From the NCBI RefSeq assembly GCF_052113225.1, contig NZ_JBFRCT010000002.1, positions 310,001 through 374,000 on the forward strand: 64,000 nucleotides of DNA, given 5' to 3'. Both the position numbers and the translations under genes were made by a program. The notes beneath the pieces were generated by a model. That model did no database searches and was not told where the DNA came from. It was given only the letters and a program-made list of their open reading frames with translations. The stretch's first letter is position 1. Each line of letters starts with the position of its first letter. Below, piece after piece: positions 35,858 through 44,049 of the stretch. Source of the stretch: Pristimantibacillus sp052113225. GTDB lineage: Bacteria; Bacillota; Bacilli; Paenibacillales; Paenibacillaceae.

Positions 35858-37459
35858 ATGATGAAACACCACATAATGACGATCCTCCTGATCGCAGTCT
35901 TCACGATAACTAGTCTGACCGGCTGCAAGCAATCGAATAACGAAGGACAACAGCCCGAAGCAGGGAATTCCACTCAAACAAAAGAAGGACATACGCTTAC
36001 CTACTGGGCTGAATTAAACGGAAATGCTGCCAGCGTTAAGCCAAGCTTTCAGGATGTGCCTTTCTTCCAGGAATGGCAGAAGCGAACAGGCGTTAATCTG
36101 AAATTTATTCAGCCTCCTGCGAACCAAGCTAAGCAGGCACTAAACATCATGCTGGCTTCAGGAGAATTACCGGATATGATCGAATATGAATGGGCATCTT
36201 TCCCCGGCGGTCCGGAGAAGGCGATTAATGATGGATATATTCTGAAGCTGAATGATTTAATCGACCATTATGCTCCCAATCTGAAACGGTATTTACAGGA
36301 GCATCCGGATATCGATAAGCAGATTAAGACCGCAGACGGCAGCTATTATGTTTTCCCCTTTATACAAGGGGATGCTAGGCTTAGAACTTATCAGGGTCCG
36401 ATTATCCGTAAGGATTGGCTGGATGAGCTTGGCTTGTCTGTTCCGGTTACAATAGATGACTGGCACAACGTGCTGAAAGCCTTTAAGGAGAGTAAAGGGG
36501 TCAAGGCGCCATTAACCTTCCTTAGTACACCTAGCCCGTTGTTTGGTATTGAGAACGGTGCCTTTGTTGGAGCTTTTGGTATCAAGAAAGGCTTCTATTT
36601 GAAAGATGGTCAAGTCCAATTTGGTCCCATGCAACCAAGCTATAAGCAGTTTCTATCCTTGTTCCGTCAATGGTATAAGGAAGGTTTGATTGACCGGAAT
36701 ATTGCAACGGTGGATACACGAACGATCGACTCCAGCATGTTGACTGGAAGAAGTGGGGCAAGTATCTGGAATGCAGGCTCCGGTATCGGAACCTGGCTGC
36801 CTTTAATTAAGGAGAAAGACCCGAAGGCGGAGTTCGTTGCTGCGCCATATCCGGTGCTTCATGAAGGGGATCGGCCGATGTTTGGGCAGAGAGTGAATCC
36901 TTACATGAGCAGTGGAGGAGTTGCAATCTCCGCGAAGAGCAGCAACGCCGTGGAAGCTGTAAAAATGCTGGATTATGGATATGGTGAGGAAGGGCATTTG
37001 CTCTTCAACTTCGGCATCGAAGGCGTCAGCTATAAAATGGAGGATGGCAAACCGACTTACACAGATCTTATTTTGCACAATCCGAATAAGCTTGCCCCTT
37101 CTCAAGCGATCGCCATGTACAGCAGAGCCAGCTATTTTGGCCCGTTTGTACAAGATGTTGCTTATATGGAGCAATATTATATGCTGCAGGAGCAGAAGGA
37201 CGCCGTGGACATCTGGGCGAATACAGACGCGGACAAATATATGCTGCCTCCAGTTCAGAAGACGGAGCGGGAAAGTGCAGAGTTCTCAGCGATTATGCAG
37301 GATGTGACAACGCTTGTAGACGAGATGTCGCTTCGAATCATTATTGGTATTGATCCGCTGGATTCCTTCGATGACTATGTCACCCAGCTAAAAGCATTAA
37401 ACATCGATCGTGCTATTGCGATCCAGAAGGCTGCTCTAGACCGTTATAATGCACATTAG
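35858..37459 (+). CDS. LplA-type substrate-binding lipoprotein (locus 2, second paralogue)
   Basis: 533 residues with lipobox LTGC. Long blocks match the first binding protein of locus 2, for example FPGGPEKAINDGYILKLNDLI, QGPIIRKDWLDELGL and DRAIAIQKAALDRYNAH, so it is a clear paralogue. Codons end more often in A/T than in the first copy. AGGAGG lies eight nt upstream of ATG. It follows the regulator gene by 19 nt and is probably co-transcribed with it, not with the permeases. Confidence 0.93.
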   Translation: MMKHHIMTILLIAVFTITSLTGCKQSNNEGQQPEAGNSTQTKEGHTLTYWAELNGNAASVKPSFQDVPFFQEWQKRTGVNLKFIQPPANQAKQALNIMLASGELPDMIEYEWASFPGGPEKAINDGYILKLNDLIDHYAPNLKRYLQEHPDIDKQIKTADGSYYVFPFIQGDARLRTYQGPIIRKDWLDELGLSVPVTIDDWHNVLKAFKESKGVKAPLTFLSTPSPLFGIENGAFVGAFGIKKGFYLKDGQVQFGPMQPSYKQFLSLFRQWYKEGLIDRNIATVDTRTIDSSMLTGRSGASIWNAGSGIGTWLPLIKEKDPKAEFVAAPYPVLHEGDRPMFGQRVNPYMSSGGVAISAKSSNAVEAVKMLDYGYGEEGHLLFNFGIEGVSYKMEDGKPTYTDLILHNPNKLAPSQAIAMYSRASYFGPFVQDVAYMEQYYMLQEQKDAVDIWANTDADKYMLPPVQKTERESAEFSAIMQDVTTLVDEMSLRIIIGIDPLDSFDDYVTQLKALNIDRAIAIQKAALDRYNAH

Positions 37460-37552
37460 CCCTTTTCATAGAATAGCAAACAAATGAACATACCACTTGT
37501 CCCTTATCTGCATAAGATAGATAGATTAAATGGCAGAAAGGGGTGGCGAGAA

Positions 37553-37948
37553 TTGCAGTTAGTCATGGTATGCTCGGTTAGCGGCATAGTCGGCTCTATG
37601 ATTACTTTTGCATTCGGTGGTTGGATGGAATCTCTCACATTGTTAGTAGTTGCAATGGGCATTGATTATGTATCTGGTATTACTGCATCGATTAAAGAAG
37701 GAAGAGGTCTAAACAGCTTCTTCGGTGCTTGGGGTCTAGCGCGCAAGGGAATGATGCTTCTCGTCATTCTTCTAGCACATCGGATTGATATTTTGCTTGA
37801 ATTGGATAATGTTACGATGGGGGCAGCTATTTATTTCTATATTGCGAATGAATTGATTTCCATAATAGAGAACTATGGTCGAATCGGCCTGCCGCTCCCA
37901 GACCGGCTCCGCAAAATCATTGAAGTGCTGAAGGATAAAGGAAAGTAA
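37553..37948 (+). CDS. Holin-like membrane protein (phage holin family 4)
   Basis: 131 residues from a TTG at 37553 behind AAAGGGG, with about three hydrophobic segments. MGIDYVSGITASIKEGRGLNSFFGAWGLARKGMMLLV is the conserved block of the TcdE/Cph1-type holin family. A longer frame from ATG 37484 lacks a ribosome site. There is no endolysin or phage gene nearby, so it is a stand-alone chromosomal member of the kind that may secrete proteins or act in sporulation; function uncertain. Confidence 0.8.
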   Translation: MQLVMVCSVSGIVGSMITFAFGGWMESLTLLVVAMGIDYVSGITASIKEGRGLNSFFGAWGLARKGMMLLVILLAHRIDILLELDNVTMGAAIYFYIANELISIIENYGRIGLPLPDRLRKIIEVLKDKGK

Positions 37949-37957
37949 GTTTTAGGG

Positions 37958-37987
37958 TTGCATCGTCCAAGCTGTGTTCGCTATAAT
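37958..37987 (+). promoter_or_regulatory. Sigma-A type promoter
   Basis: TTGCAT (37958-37963) and TATAAT (37982-37987), 18-nt spacer, upstream of the next small gene and overlapping any longer reading of it. Confidence 0.7.
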
Positions 37988-38023
37988 GAGAACAAGTGTT
38001 CGATTTATAGGGGGCGGTTATTT

Positions 38024-38410
38024 TTGGCTATCCGGCATACAGACTTGCAGGAACGAGTGAGCAATACTCCAACAGATGAAGATATGGCGCTTGTACAGCG
38101 TCATATCCTGCTTGGAATTGTGATGCTCATATTGGATCATGATATAAGGGTGATGGGGACAGGCTCCATTAAGCTTCCAAGACTGTATGAATCATTGCTT
38201 CGAGGTGTACAGGACCGGGTATTGCTTGATCAGGCTGCGCTTCGGATCAAGTTTAGAGAAGCTGGTATTAAGCCTGTTGAGGAGCGGAGGCAGAAGGATG
38301 GCCTCGACACATTCTATATGTGCCGCGGGAGCAGACATCATTGTTACCTGCCTTGGAGTTATTTGAAGGTAGAATCTGAGCAAATGATAAAGCAATACTT
38401 CAATGCATAA
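38024..38410 (+). CDS. Conserved-looking hypothetical protein
   Basis: 128 residues from TTG 38024, seven nt after AGGGGGCGG and just downstream of a promoter. The upstream extension to 37958 would include the promoter, so I reject it. I do not recognise the family. The sequence is soluble, with helices rich in R, K and E, a hydrophobic helix RHILLGIVMLILDHDI, and a Cys/His/Tyr-rich end (FYMCRGSRHHCYLPWSYLK) that could bind a metal or nucleic acid. Confidence 0.7.
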   Translation: MAIRHTDLQERVSNTPTDEDMALVQRHILLGIVMLILDHDIRVMGTGSIKLPRLYESLLRGVQDRVLLDQAALRIKFREAGIKPVEERRQKDGLDTFYMCRGSRHHCYLPWSYLKVESEQMIKQYFNA

Positions 38411-38553
38411 GACACAAAAAGTTCATTGATTTGTCATATTCGGGAAAAAACTTTTCCTAATTCTGCAGTTTAAGGTTGAGAACTTCGGACGATCTTATGT
38501 AATATAAGAACTAAACACTAAGACATTTAGATCGCAAAGGGGAGCACGTAGCA

Positions 38554-38943
38554 ATGCACAAATGGATCATGTTCGTACTATTATCAGCGGCCTCTCTTCT
38601 GGGGGTATACTTGCTGACATTCGGCCTCCCAGCTAAGCCGGTAGACGAATCAGCTTCACTTCCTGAAGGTACTGTACTAGTTAAGGTTGAGGCGAACAGC
38701 GACTTTACTTATGGCGAAGCGGAATACAAAGTTAAAGTTGGCGACAAAGTTATTCTTAAGCTGCAAAATAAAAGTGGTATTCACGGTTTGAAAATCGAAG
38801 AACTGAACGTTGATTTGGAAGGCGACAATCTCGAGACAAACCTCGAATTTGACAAGCCAGGTGAATATGTCATGCATTGCTCCGTACCTTGCGGTGTAGG
38901 CCACGTTGACATGAAATCAAAGCTTATTGTAGAAGCGGCATAA
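38554..38943 (+). CDS. Stand-alone CuA-type cupredoxin-like protein
   Basis: 129 residues: one N-terminal membrane anchor (MFVLLSAASLLGVYLLTFG) and a cupredoxin domain. HCSVPCGVGHVDM contains the C-x3-C-x3-H-x2-M pattern of the dinuclear CuA site of cytochrome oxidase subunit II, and IHGLKIEE gives the first His. No oxidase genes are adjacent. It may carry electrons or copper at the outer membrane face. Ribosome site GGGGAG, 9-10 nt before ATG. Confidence 0.85.
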   Translation: MHKWIMFVLLSAASLLGVYLLTFGLPAKPVDESASLPEGTVLVKVEANSDFTYGEAEYKVKVGDKVILKLQNKSGIHGLKIEELNVDLEGDNLETNLEFDKPGEYVMHCSVPCGVGHVDMKSKLIVEAA

Positions 38944-38946
38944 TGA

Positions 38947-38974
38947 ACGATGTAACAGAAACGATGTAACAGAA
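38947..38974 (+). repeat. Perfect 14-nt tandem duplication
   Basis: ACGATGTAACAGAA occurs twice head to tail between the CuA-protein stop codon and its terminator. Confidence 0.9.
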
Positions 38975-39002
38975 AGAGGAGCCTCGCGGCTCCTCTTTCG
39001 AT
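38972..39002. terminator. Bidirectional terminator
   Basis: A perfect 12-bp stem (38972-38983 with 38988-38999) and TCGC loop between two converging genes. U-rich sequence follows on the plus side; A/T-poor on the other. Confidence 0.75.
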
Positions 39003-39005
39003 TTG

Positions 39006-39263
39006 TTAAGCTTCTCGGCGGTCGCGGCTTCTGCCACGTTCGATCAGTTTGTCTGCAATGAATCCAAGCAGCGCCCAGGATGCAACCGTCAGAATATACA
39101 TCAGCAGGACGTTAACATCATGGATATCAACGAACAAGTCTACGACCCAAGCTGGTATACTGAACATGAAGAATACGAAATTATGCGGGTCGTAGCCGGT
39201 TGAATTATAGACACATAGTGCAAGTCCTATGAGAGTGGCGACAAATGTAACGGGATAGCGCAT
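39006..39263 (-). CDS. Small hypothetical membrane protein
   Basis: 85 residues with two or three hydrophobic segments (VTFVATLIGLALCVY, FVFFMFSIPAWVVDLFV, VLLMYILTVASWALLGFIAD) and a basic C-terminal tail (KLIERGRSRDRREA). GAAAGGATC precedes the ATG by eight nt. No family recognised. Confidence 0.75.
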   Translation of the reverse strand: MRYPVTFVATLIGLALCVYNSTGYDPHNFVFFMFSIPAWVVDLFVDIHDVNVLLMYILTVASWALLGFIADKLIERGRSRDRREA

Positions 39264-39322
39264 AACGTACCGATCCTTTCTCAGGCTAATGTTGCCGTAA
39301 TGCGACTGCTTGGGTTATTATG

Positions 39323-39342
39323 TGACAAAAGGATATTTGTCA
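39323..39342 (+). promoter_or_regulatory. Inverted repeat, possible operator
   Basis: TGACAAA-N6-TTTGTCA lies between the divergent small membrane gene and the Dabb gene. It has CRP/FNR-like half-site spacing, but the owner is unknown. Confidence 0.45.
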
Positions 39343-39372
39343 TTCGACAAGTTGAAGGGAGCATGACCATTA

Positions 39373-39663
39373 ATGATTACACATATTGTATTGTTTAAGC
39401 TGAAAGATAACAGTAAAGAAAGCGTCGAACGTTCGGCCCAAGTATTAAGAAATATGGAAGGCAAGATCGATGAACTGAAATCAATTGAGGTTGGACTTGA
39501 TGTTATTCATTCGGCTCGCTCTTACGATATCGCTCTAATTACCAAATTCGAGTCACTAGAAGCGCTGGAAGCGTATCAAGTTCATCCGGTACATAAAGTA
39601 GTCATCGAGCATATGAACGAAGTGCGCGAAGCTTCTGTCGCGGTTGACTTCGTAAGCGAATAG
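39373..39663 (+). CDS. Dabb family (stress-responsive A/B barrel) protein
   Basis: 96 residues of one dimeric alpha/beta-barrel domain: ITHIVLFKLKDNSKESVE at the start, SYDIALITKFESLEALEAYQVHPVHKVVIEHM in the second half. This compact ferredoxin-like fold occurs in stress-responsive or small-molecule enzymes. GAAGGGAG precedes the ATG. Confidence 0.9.
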   Translation: MITHIVLFKLKDNSKESVERSAQVLRNMEGKIDELKSIEVGLDVIHSARSYDIALITKFESLEALEAYQVHPVHKVVIEHMNEVREASVAVDFVSE

Positions 39664-39688
39664 CGGCAAGGGGAGCGCGGACAAGTTC

Positions 39689-39811
39689 ATGGGAGACGTA
39701 TTTGAGATTATGACCTATTTAATCGTGATTCTCATCAGCAGTGTTGTTATGGTGGCATGGTTAAAGAGAAAAGGGAAAAAGAAGAAAGCAAGGCTGAAAG
39801 CGGGCGAATAA
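39689..39811 (+). CDS. Small single-span membrane protein, 40 residues
   Basis: MGDVFEIMTYLIVILISSVVMVAWLK-type sequence: one membrane helix followed by a strongly basic tail (KRKGKKKKARLKAGE). GGGGAG is 13 nt before the ATG, rather distant. It lies between two same-strand genes with 3 nt to the next. Coding status is plausible but unproven. Confidence 0.45.
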   Translation: MGDVFEIMTYLIVILISSVVMVAWLKRKGKKKKARLKAGE

Positions 39812-39814
39812 AGC

Positions 39815-40234
39815 ATGTATTATGTAAATCGAGAGCAAATTGAAGTAAGACTACAAGCCATTCCTGACATTGCATCAGCGCTGCAATCACTGGCGTCCAA
39901 TTGGCAGGGCACATTACTTGAAGGACTGGCTCAAGAACGGGCTTTGCATCTTGCAATTGAAACAATTACAGATGTAGGCAGTTATTTAATTGACGGGTTT
40001 ATATTGAGGGACGCAAGCAGCTATGAGGATATTGTCGAGATTACCGGTGAAGCAGGCGCTTTCCCAGCAGCAATGCAGCCGCTGCTAATAGAGCTTGTTA
40101 AGCTTCGTAAGCCGCTTGTACAAGACTATTACAGCTGGCCAAGAACGGAACTTCATGCGATGACTTGCGAGCTGCCTGATCAACTTCGTGAGTTTGGTCA
40201 TTCTGTCGAACAGTATTTGGAACGCGAACTGTAG
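39815..40234 (+). CDS. DUF86/HepT-like protein (YutE type)
   Basis: 139 residues, all-helical, with QERALHLAIETITDVGSYLIDGF, the RNase-like HepT region, and LIELVKLRKPLVQDYYSW. HepT proteins are usually toxins neutralised by an adjacent MntA nucleotidyltransferase; no such gene is here, so it resembles the solitary YutE of Bacillus. Start at ATG 39815. Confidence 0.85.
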   Translation: MYYVNREQIEVRLQAIPDIASALQSLASNWQGTLLEGLAQERALHLAIETITDVGSYLIDGFILRDASSYEDIVEITGEAGAFPAAMQPLLIELVKLRKPLVQDYYSWPRTELHAMTCELPDQLREFGHSVEQYLEREL

Positions 40235-40245
40235 GTTTAATCCAA

Positions 40246-40274
40246 TTTACGAAAAGAATGAAATACGTTACAAT
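40246..40274 (+). promoter_or_regulatory. Promoter of the SufR-like regulator gene
   Basis: TTTACG (40246-40251) and TACAAT (40269-40274) with 17-nt spacer, 37 nt before the chosen start. Confidence 0.6.
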
Positions 40275-40310
40275 GACCCTAACAAAGCCTGCGAAGGTGG
40301 TTATGGGTTG

Positions 40311-40976
40311 ATGCTTAATTTAGAAACGGAATCCCGCAGCGTTGAAGGTACCACACGGGGCCGAATATTGTTATTGCTGAAGACAAATGGCAGATTGAGC
40401 GCAGGACAGCTGTCCAGCGAGCTTGGTCTGACCGAGATGGCTGTTAGAAGGCATATGTATGCACTGGAGCGTGAAGGAAGCATCAGTGTCATTTCGGTTA
40501 AACAGGCCATGGGCCGGCCTATTCATACTTACGAGTTGACGATGCAAGCGGATGATCGTTTTCCGAAAAACTATAATTTGCTTGCGCTTGATTTACTGGA
40601 AGAGCTGGCGGAAGATCCGGAGACGGCAGGACTAATTACCCGCATGTTTGAAGGTCGTCAGAAGAAGCTGCTTGATCGGTATGAGCCAAGGATGACCGGC
40701 AAAAGCCTGGAGCAGAAAGTAGCAGAGCTGGAATTGATCCAGAATGCCGGCGGCTATATGGCAAAAGCAGAAGATAAGGCGAACGGCCAATACATTCTAC
40801 ATGAATATAACTGCCCGATTGCACAGGTGGCAGGCAAATATGAGCAAGCGTGCAGCTGCGAGCTGTCTTTATTTGAATCCTTGCTTCAAACGAAGGTAGA
40901 GCGGACGGAATGCCTTGCCAAGGGCGGGGGAAGATGCAGCTATACGATCGGAATAGAAAACAAAGCTAATGGTTGA
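40311..40976 (+). CDS. SufR-like winged-helix regulator with C-terminal Cys cluster
   Basis: 221 residues from ATG 40311. An N-terminal DeoR/ArsR-type winged helix (LSAGQLSSELGLTEMAVRRHMYALEREGSI) and a C-terminal region with cysteines in YNCPIAQ, EQACSCEL, TECLA and RCSY, arranged as in SufR-type iron-sulfur regulators. It probably binds an Fe-S cluster and senses iron or oxidants. The reading frame from 40188 overlaps the DUF86 gene and the promoter and is rejected. A terminator covers the stop codon. Confidence 0.85.
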   Translation: MLNLETESRSVEGTTRGRILLLLKTNGRLSAGQLSSELGLTEMAVRRHMYALEREGSISVISVKQAMGRPIHTYELTMQADDRFPKNYNLLALDLLEELAEDPETAGLITRMFEGRQKKLLDRYEPRMTGKSLEQKVAELELIQNAGGYMAKAEDKANGQYILHEYNCPIAQVAGKYEQACSCELSLFESLLQTKVERTECLAKGGGRCSYTIGIENKANG

Positions 40977-40998
40977 TTGTTGACCATTAGCTTTTTTA
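40962..40998 (+). terminator. Terminator overlapping the SufR-like stop codon
   Basis: A perfect 12-bp stem (40962-40973 with 40983-40994) and U6. The last codons of the regulator form its left arm. Confidence 0.9.
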
Positions 40999-41096
40999 TT
41001 TTGTTGTGCCCTCTTGTGTCAAGACAAGCCCATGCTGCTTATAATGGCAATACGAAATGGGCATTCGCCCGCTCGGGCCAAAAGGAGGGAATGGTC

Positions 41097-41558
41097 ATGA
41101 CGGTTATGGAATGGAGTGCGCTTATCGCTGCGATTTCTTTTGTAGGTCTTGCTGTTGGTTTACTGCTTGGCGTGTATTCGGCATTGGGCAGGTTGGCAAA
41201 GCTGCAGCTATCAATGAAAGAGACGCAGGCAGATATACGGCAAGTATCAAGCAAGATGGGAGCATTTGCGGATACGGCCGGGCAAACGGTCCAGACCGTT
41301 CATAATCAGCTGAAGCAGGCAGACCGGCTGTTCGAAGCAGTTGGTCAAATCGGTGATACGATTGGGCATACAACAAAGGCGATCAATCGTGTATCGGGCG
41401 TCCTTTCGCAATCAGCGGTGAAGCATGCTGAAAGTGCCGCGGCAGAGCGTCAAGCGAGCACCATGCTGGAATGGATGGAGCTTGGTATGAGCTTCTGGCA
41501 GCAATGGCAGACTAACCGTAAACGTTATGACCAGCCGGGCAACGGGCAGGACGAATAG
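41097..41558 (+). CDS. DUF948 (YtxG-like) membrane protein
   Basis: 153 residues from ATG 41097 (AAAGGAGGG). One N-terminal membrane helix (ALIAAISFVGLAVGLLLGVYSALG) followed by a long coiled-coil-like region resembling methyl-accepting or apolipoprotein helices (DIRQVSSKMGAFADTAGQTVQTV). It is 27 nt upstream of a ytxH-like gene, the same order as the general-stress ytxGH genes of Bacillus. The frame upstream of 41091 runs into the previous terminator. Confidence 0.88.
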   Translation: MTVMEWSALIAAISFVGLAVGLLLGVYSALGRLAKLQLSMKETQADIRQVSSKMGAFADTAGQTVQTVHNQLKQADRLFEAVGQIGDTIGHTTKAINRVSGVLSQSAVKHAESAAAERQASTMLEWMELGMSFWQQWQTNRKRYDQPGNGQDE

Positions 41559-41585
41559 TTCATCATATTGAAGGGAGCAATTAAC

Positions 41586-41975
41586 ATGGCAACTGGAAAA
41601 CAAACAAAAGGATTTCTTTTTGGAGCATTGGCGGGAGGTATTATTGGATCTGTAACTGCATTATTGTTTGCGCCTAAAGCGGGCAAAGAACTGCGTCAGG
41701 ATATTTCGGAAGGTGCAAGAAAAGTACAGGAGCAAACGGTTAGAGCAGCAGGTCAAGTGTCGGAGACGACTGTACGATTGGCCAAACATATTGGCAGCCA
41801 AGCAACTGAACTTGCTGATACAGCCAAAGCAGCAGCAGAAGCGGCAGTAACAAGTGTGAAGCAACGCCGGATTGAAGCAGCGGACGCTTTGGAAGAAGTG
41901 AAAGATGAAGTCGCAGAAGCTTTCGAAAATGCAACGGAAGTTGTGGAAGAAAAACAACTGCAAACCATTAATTAA
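41586..41975 (+). CDS. ytxH: YtxH domain protein
   Basis: 129 residues from ATG 41586 behind GAAGGGAG. The YtxH domain (GFLFGALAGGIIGSVTALLFAPKAGKELR) combines a glycine-rich membrane helix and the FAPKsGkElR motif; the rest is an Ala/Glu/Lys-rich amphipathic helix with many VKEE-type repeats. General-stress membrane protein, partner of the preceding DUF948 gene. Confidence 0.92.
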   Translation: MATGKQTKGFLFGALAGGIIGSVTALLFAPKAGKELRQDISEGARKVQEQTVRAAGQVSETTVRLAKHIGSQATELADTAKAAAEAAVTSVKQRRIEAADALEEVKDEVAEAFENATEVVEEKQLQTIN

Positions 41976-42151
41976 CAAGTTCACCAATGTATCGACGCCT
42001 GTTGCTGCATAATTCATTCACCCCTTTCGATTTCCTTGAACCTTGTCCAATATTGATATAAGATGTAGGTACGTTTTTGTGCCAAATCTCATATAGTATT
42101 GAAGCTTTAAGGTCATCTTTTACAACAAATGTTTAAGAAAGCGGTGTGTTT

Positions 42152-42961
42152 GTGCAGCAACCGATTGCGATACTAGACTCAGGCGTAGGCGGCTTAACCG
42201 TCGCTAGAGAGGTCATGCGCCAGCTGCCGCGTGAAAGAATCGTTTATTTTGGCGATACCGCCAGAGCTCCTTACGGTCCTCGGGATCCGGAGGAAGTGAC
42301 TAAATTTACGCGTGAAATTGTAGATTATCTCACTCAATTTCGTCCAAAAATGATTGTTATAGCTTGTAATACGGCTACCGCTTTTGCTTTGGAAGACATC
42401 CGTGCAAGAGTTAATATTCCGGTTGTGGGTGTGATTAAACCTGGGGCCCGAGCAGCCATTGGCCGGACTCTTACCGGTTGTATTGGTGTTATAGGTACGG
42501 AAGGTACGATTAAAAGTGGTGCTTATGAGAACGCGTTGCGGGAAATCTCGCCGAATGTGCATGTGATCAGCGAAGCTTGCCCATTATTCGTTCCGCTCGT
42601 TGAGAGAGGGAAATTCCGGTCCTTCGAAACGTATGAAACGATCCGACTTTCAATAGGTCATCTCCGCCAATATCCCATGGATAGCCTTATATTAGGCTGT
42701 ACACATTACCCGTTCCTTGCAGATGTGATCCAGGAAGTCATTGGCCCTAGCATTAATCTGATTAGTTCCGCGGATGAAACTGCCCGTGAGGTAAGTGCCA
42801 TCTTACATGATAAAGGGAAGCTTGCCCGCGGCTATGAGCTGCCTGTTCACCAGTTCTCCTGTAGTGGGGATCCTCTCATATTCAAGTCAATAACCCAGCA
42901 ATGGCTTGGGGAACAAATTGAGATGACGCCAGTCGTGTGGCAGGTGCCGCAGATCGGTTGA
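42152..42961 (+). CDS. racE: Glutamate racemase
   Basis: 269 residues. It makes D-glutamate for peptidoglycan. Both catalytic cysteines are present: ACNTATA (with VVGVIKPGA) and LGCTHYPF, in mirror-symmetric lobes, and the N-terminal LDSGVGGLTVAREV. I prefer GTG 42152; the in-frame GTG at 42146 lies on the probable ribosome site. The 170-nt gap upstream holds a weak TTGAAC/TAAGAT pair (from 42036) and nothing else clear. A terminator follows. Confidence 0.96.
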   Translation: MQQPIAILDSGVGGLTVAREVMRQLPRERIVYFGDTARAPYGPRDPEEVTKFTREIVDYLTQFRPKMIVIACNTATAFALEDIRARVNIPVVGVIKPGARAAIGRTLTGCIGVIGTEGTIKSGAYENALREISPNVHVISEACPLFVPLVERGKFRSFETYETIRLSIGHLRQYPMDSLILGCTHYPFLADVIQEVIGPSINLISSADETAREVSAILHDKGKLARGYELPVHQFSCSGDPLIFKSITQQWLGEQIEMTPVVWQVPQIG

Positions 42962-42971
42962 GTCTTTGTAT

Positions 42972-43025
42972 AAAAGCTGTCCTGATTCGCCTGATTATGG
43001 CGAGGGGCAGCTTTTATTATTTTAC
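42972..43025 (+). terminator. Terminator of racE
   Basis: Arms AAAAGCTG (42972-42979) and CAGCTTTT (43008-43015) with further inner pairing, then a U-rich tail. Confidence 0.8.
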
Positions 43026-43122
43026 ATGCCTTGTGAGGCTCTTGTTGGAATGAGCTGCCGGACCCATGAATAGCATGATAAAGATTGCAGCATATGACCG
43101 GTAACTTAAGGGGGAAGCGGGG

Positions 43123-44019
43123 ATGATCGACATTTCGAGCGGGCAATATGGTTATTCAAAATTGGTTGGGGAATGTGACAGACTGATGCAGGCTTTTCCG
43201 TTCCTTCGTGGCTATGTCATAGGACATAGTGTGCTTGGCAGACCAATTGTGGCCTTGAAATGTGGTGAAGGTTCAAGGCGTATTCATATGAACGCATCTT
43301 TCCATGCGAATGAATGGATTACAACTCCCTTACTCATGCGGTTTGTTGAAGAATGGGCGCAAGCCTGCAGTCAGGATGGTCAGCTGTTCGGGGAACAGGC
43401 ATGTCAGTTATATCGCGAGACAGAAGTATGGATCGTCCCGATGGTTAATCCGGATGGTGTCCAGCTAGCGCTCGAAGGGATCAAACCTGAGCATCCTTAT
43501 CGGCAGCAGCTGATACAATGGAATAATGGCTCCGAGCAGTTCGATCAATGGAAAGCGAATATACGAGGGGTTGATCTAAATGATCAATTCCCAGCCCATT
43601 GGGAAGAGGAGCGGCTGCGTAGAGGAATGGAAGGCCCCGGCCCTCGAGATTTTCCCGGTCCTTTCCCTTTAAGCGAGCCTGAAGCACAGGCGCTTGCCCG
43701 GCTAACTCAGACCATTCCATTCGACTCTGTTCTTGCTTTACATACTCAAGGTGAGGAGATTTATTGGAACTACCGTGAATATGAACCCGAACAGGCAGAG
43801 GTGCTCGCGGATAGGCTTGGCAAGGCGAGCGGCTATAAGCCGGTTAAGCTGTCAGGCAGCGATGCAGGCTATAAGGATTGGTTCATTCAGCGTTTCCGGC
43901 GGCCAGGCTTTACCGTTGAAGCGGGATTTGGTGTGAATCCGCTGCCTGTCGAGAAGTTCGAGGATATTTATGCGAAGGTTGGACCTTTGTTGAAGGAGTT
44001 TCTGGTGCTTCACCGTTAA
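43123..44019 (+). CDS. M14 metallocarboxypeptidase (gamma-D-glutamyl peptidase type)
   Basis: 298 residues. Zinc ligands HANEW (HxxE) and the distal His in LALHTQGEEIYWNY; the general base is the Glu of TVEAGFGVNPL. RGVDLNDQFPAHW supplies the substrate Asn/Arg region. Close in pattern to endopeptidase I of Bacillus, which cleaves gamma-D-Glu to diaminopimelate bonds. No signal peptide is seen, so it may act on recycled cell-wall peptides. A GGGGAAGCGGGG ribosome site precedes ATG. Confidence 0.9.
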   Translation: MIDISSGQYGYSKLVGECDRLMQAFPFLRGYVIGHSVLGRPIVALKCGEGSRRIHMNASFHANEWITTPLLMRFVEEWAQACSQDGQLFGEQACQLYRETEVWIVPMVNPDGVQLALEGIKPEHPYRQQLIQWNNGSEQFDQWKANIRGVDLNDQFPAHWEEERLRRGMEGPGPRDFPGPFPLSEPEAQALARLTQTIPFDSVLALHTQGEEIYWNYREYEPEQAEVLADRLGKASGYKPVKLSGSDAGYKDWFIQRFRRPGFTVEAGFGVNPLPVEKFEDIYAKVGPLLKEFLVLHR

Positions 44020-44049
44020 ACAGAGAAAGATGCTTCTGGGGCACACCTA

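Noticed and set aside
37484..37552. Longer N-terminus for the holin-like protein
   Set aside because: No ribosome site at 37484, while TTG 37553 has AAAGGGG at a good distance.
37553..38410. Prophage remnant
   Set aside because: A holin-like gene alone without endolysin, terminase, portal or integrase, surrounded by ordinary chromosomal genes.
40188..40310. Longer N-terminus for the SufR-like regulator
   Set aside because: It would overlap the DUF86 gene and include the promoter; no ribosome site.
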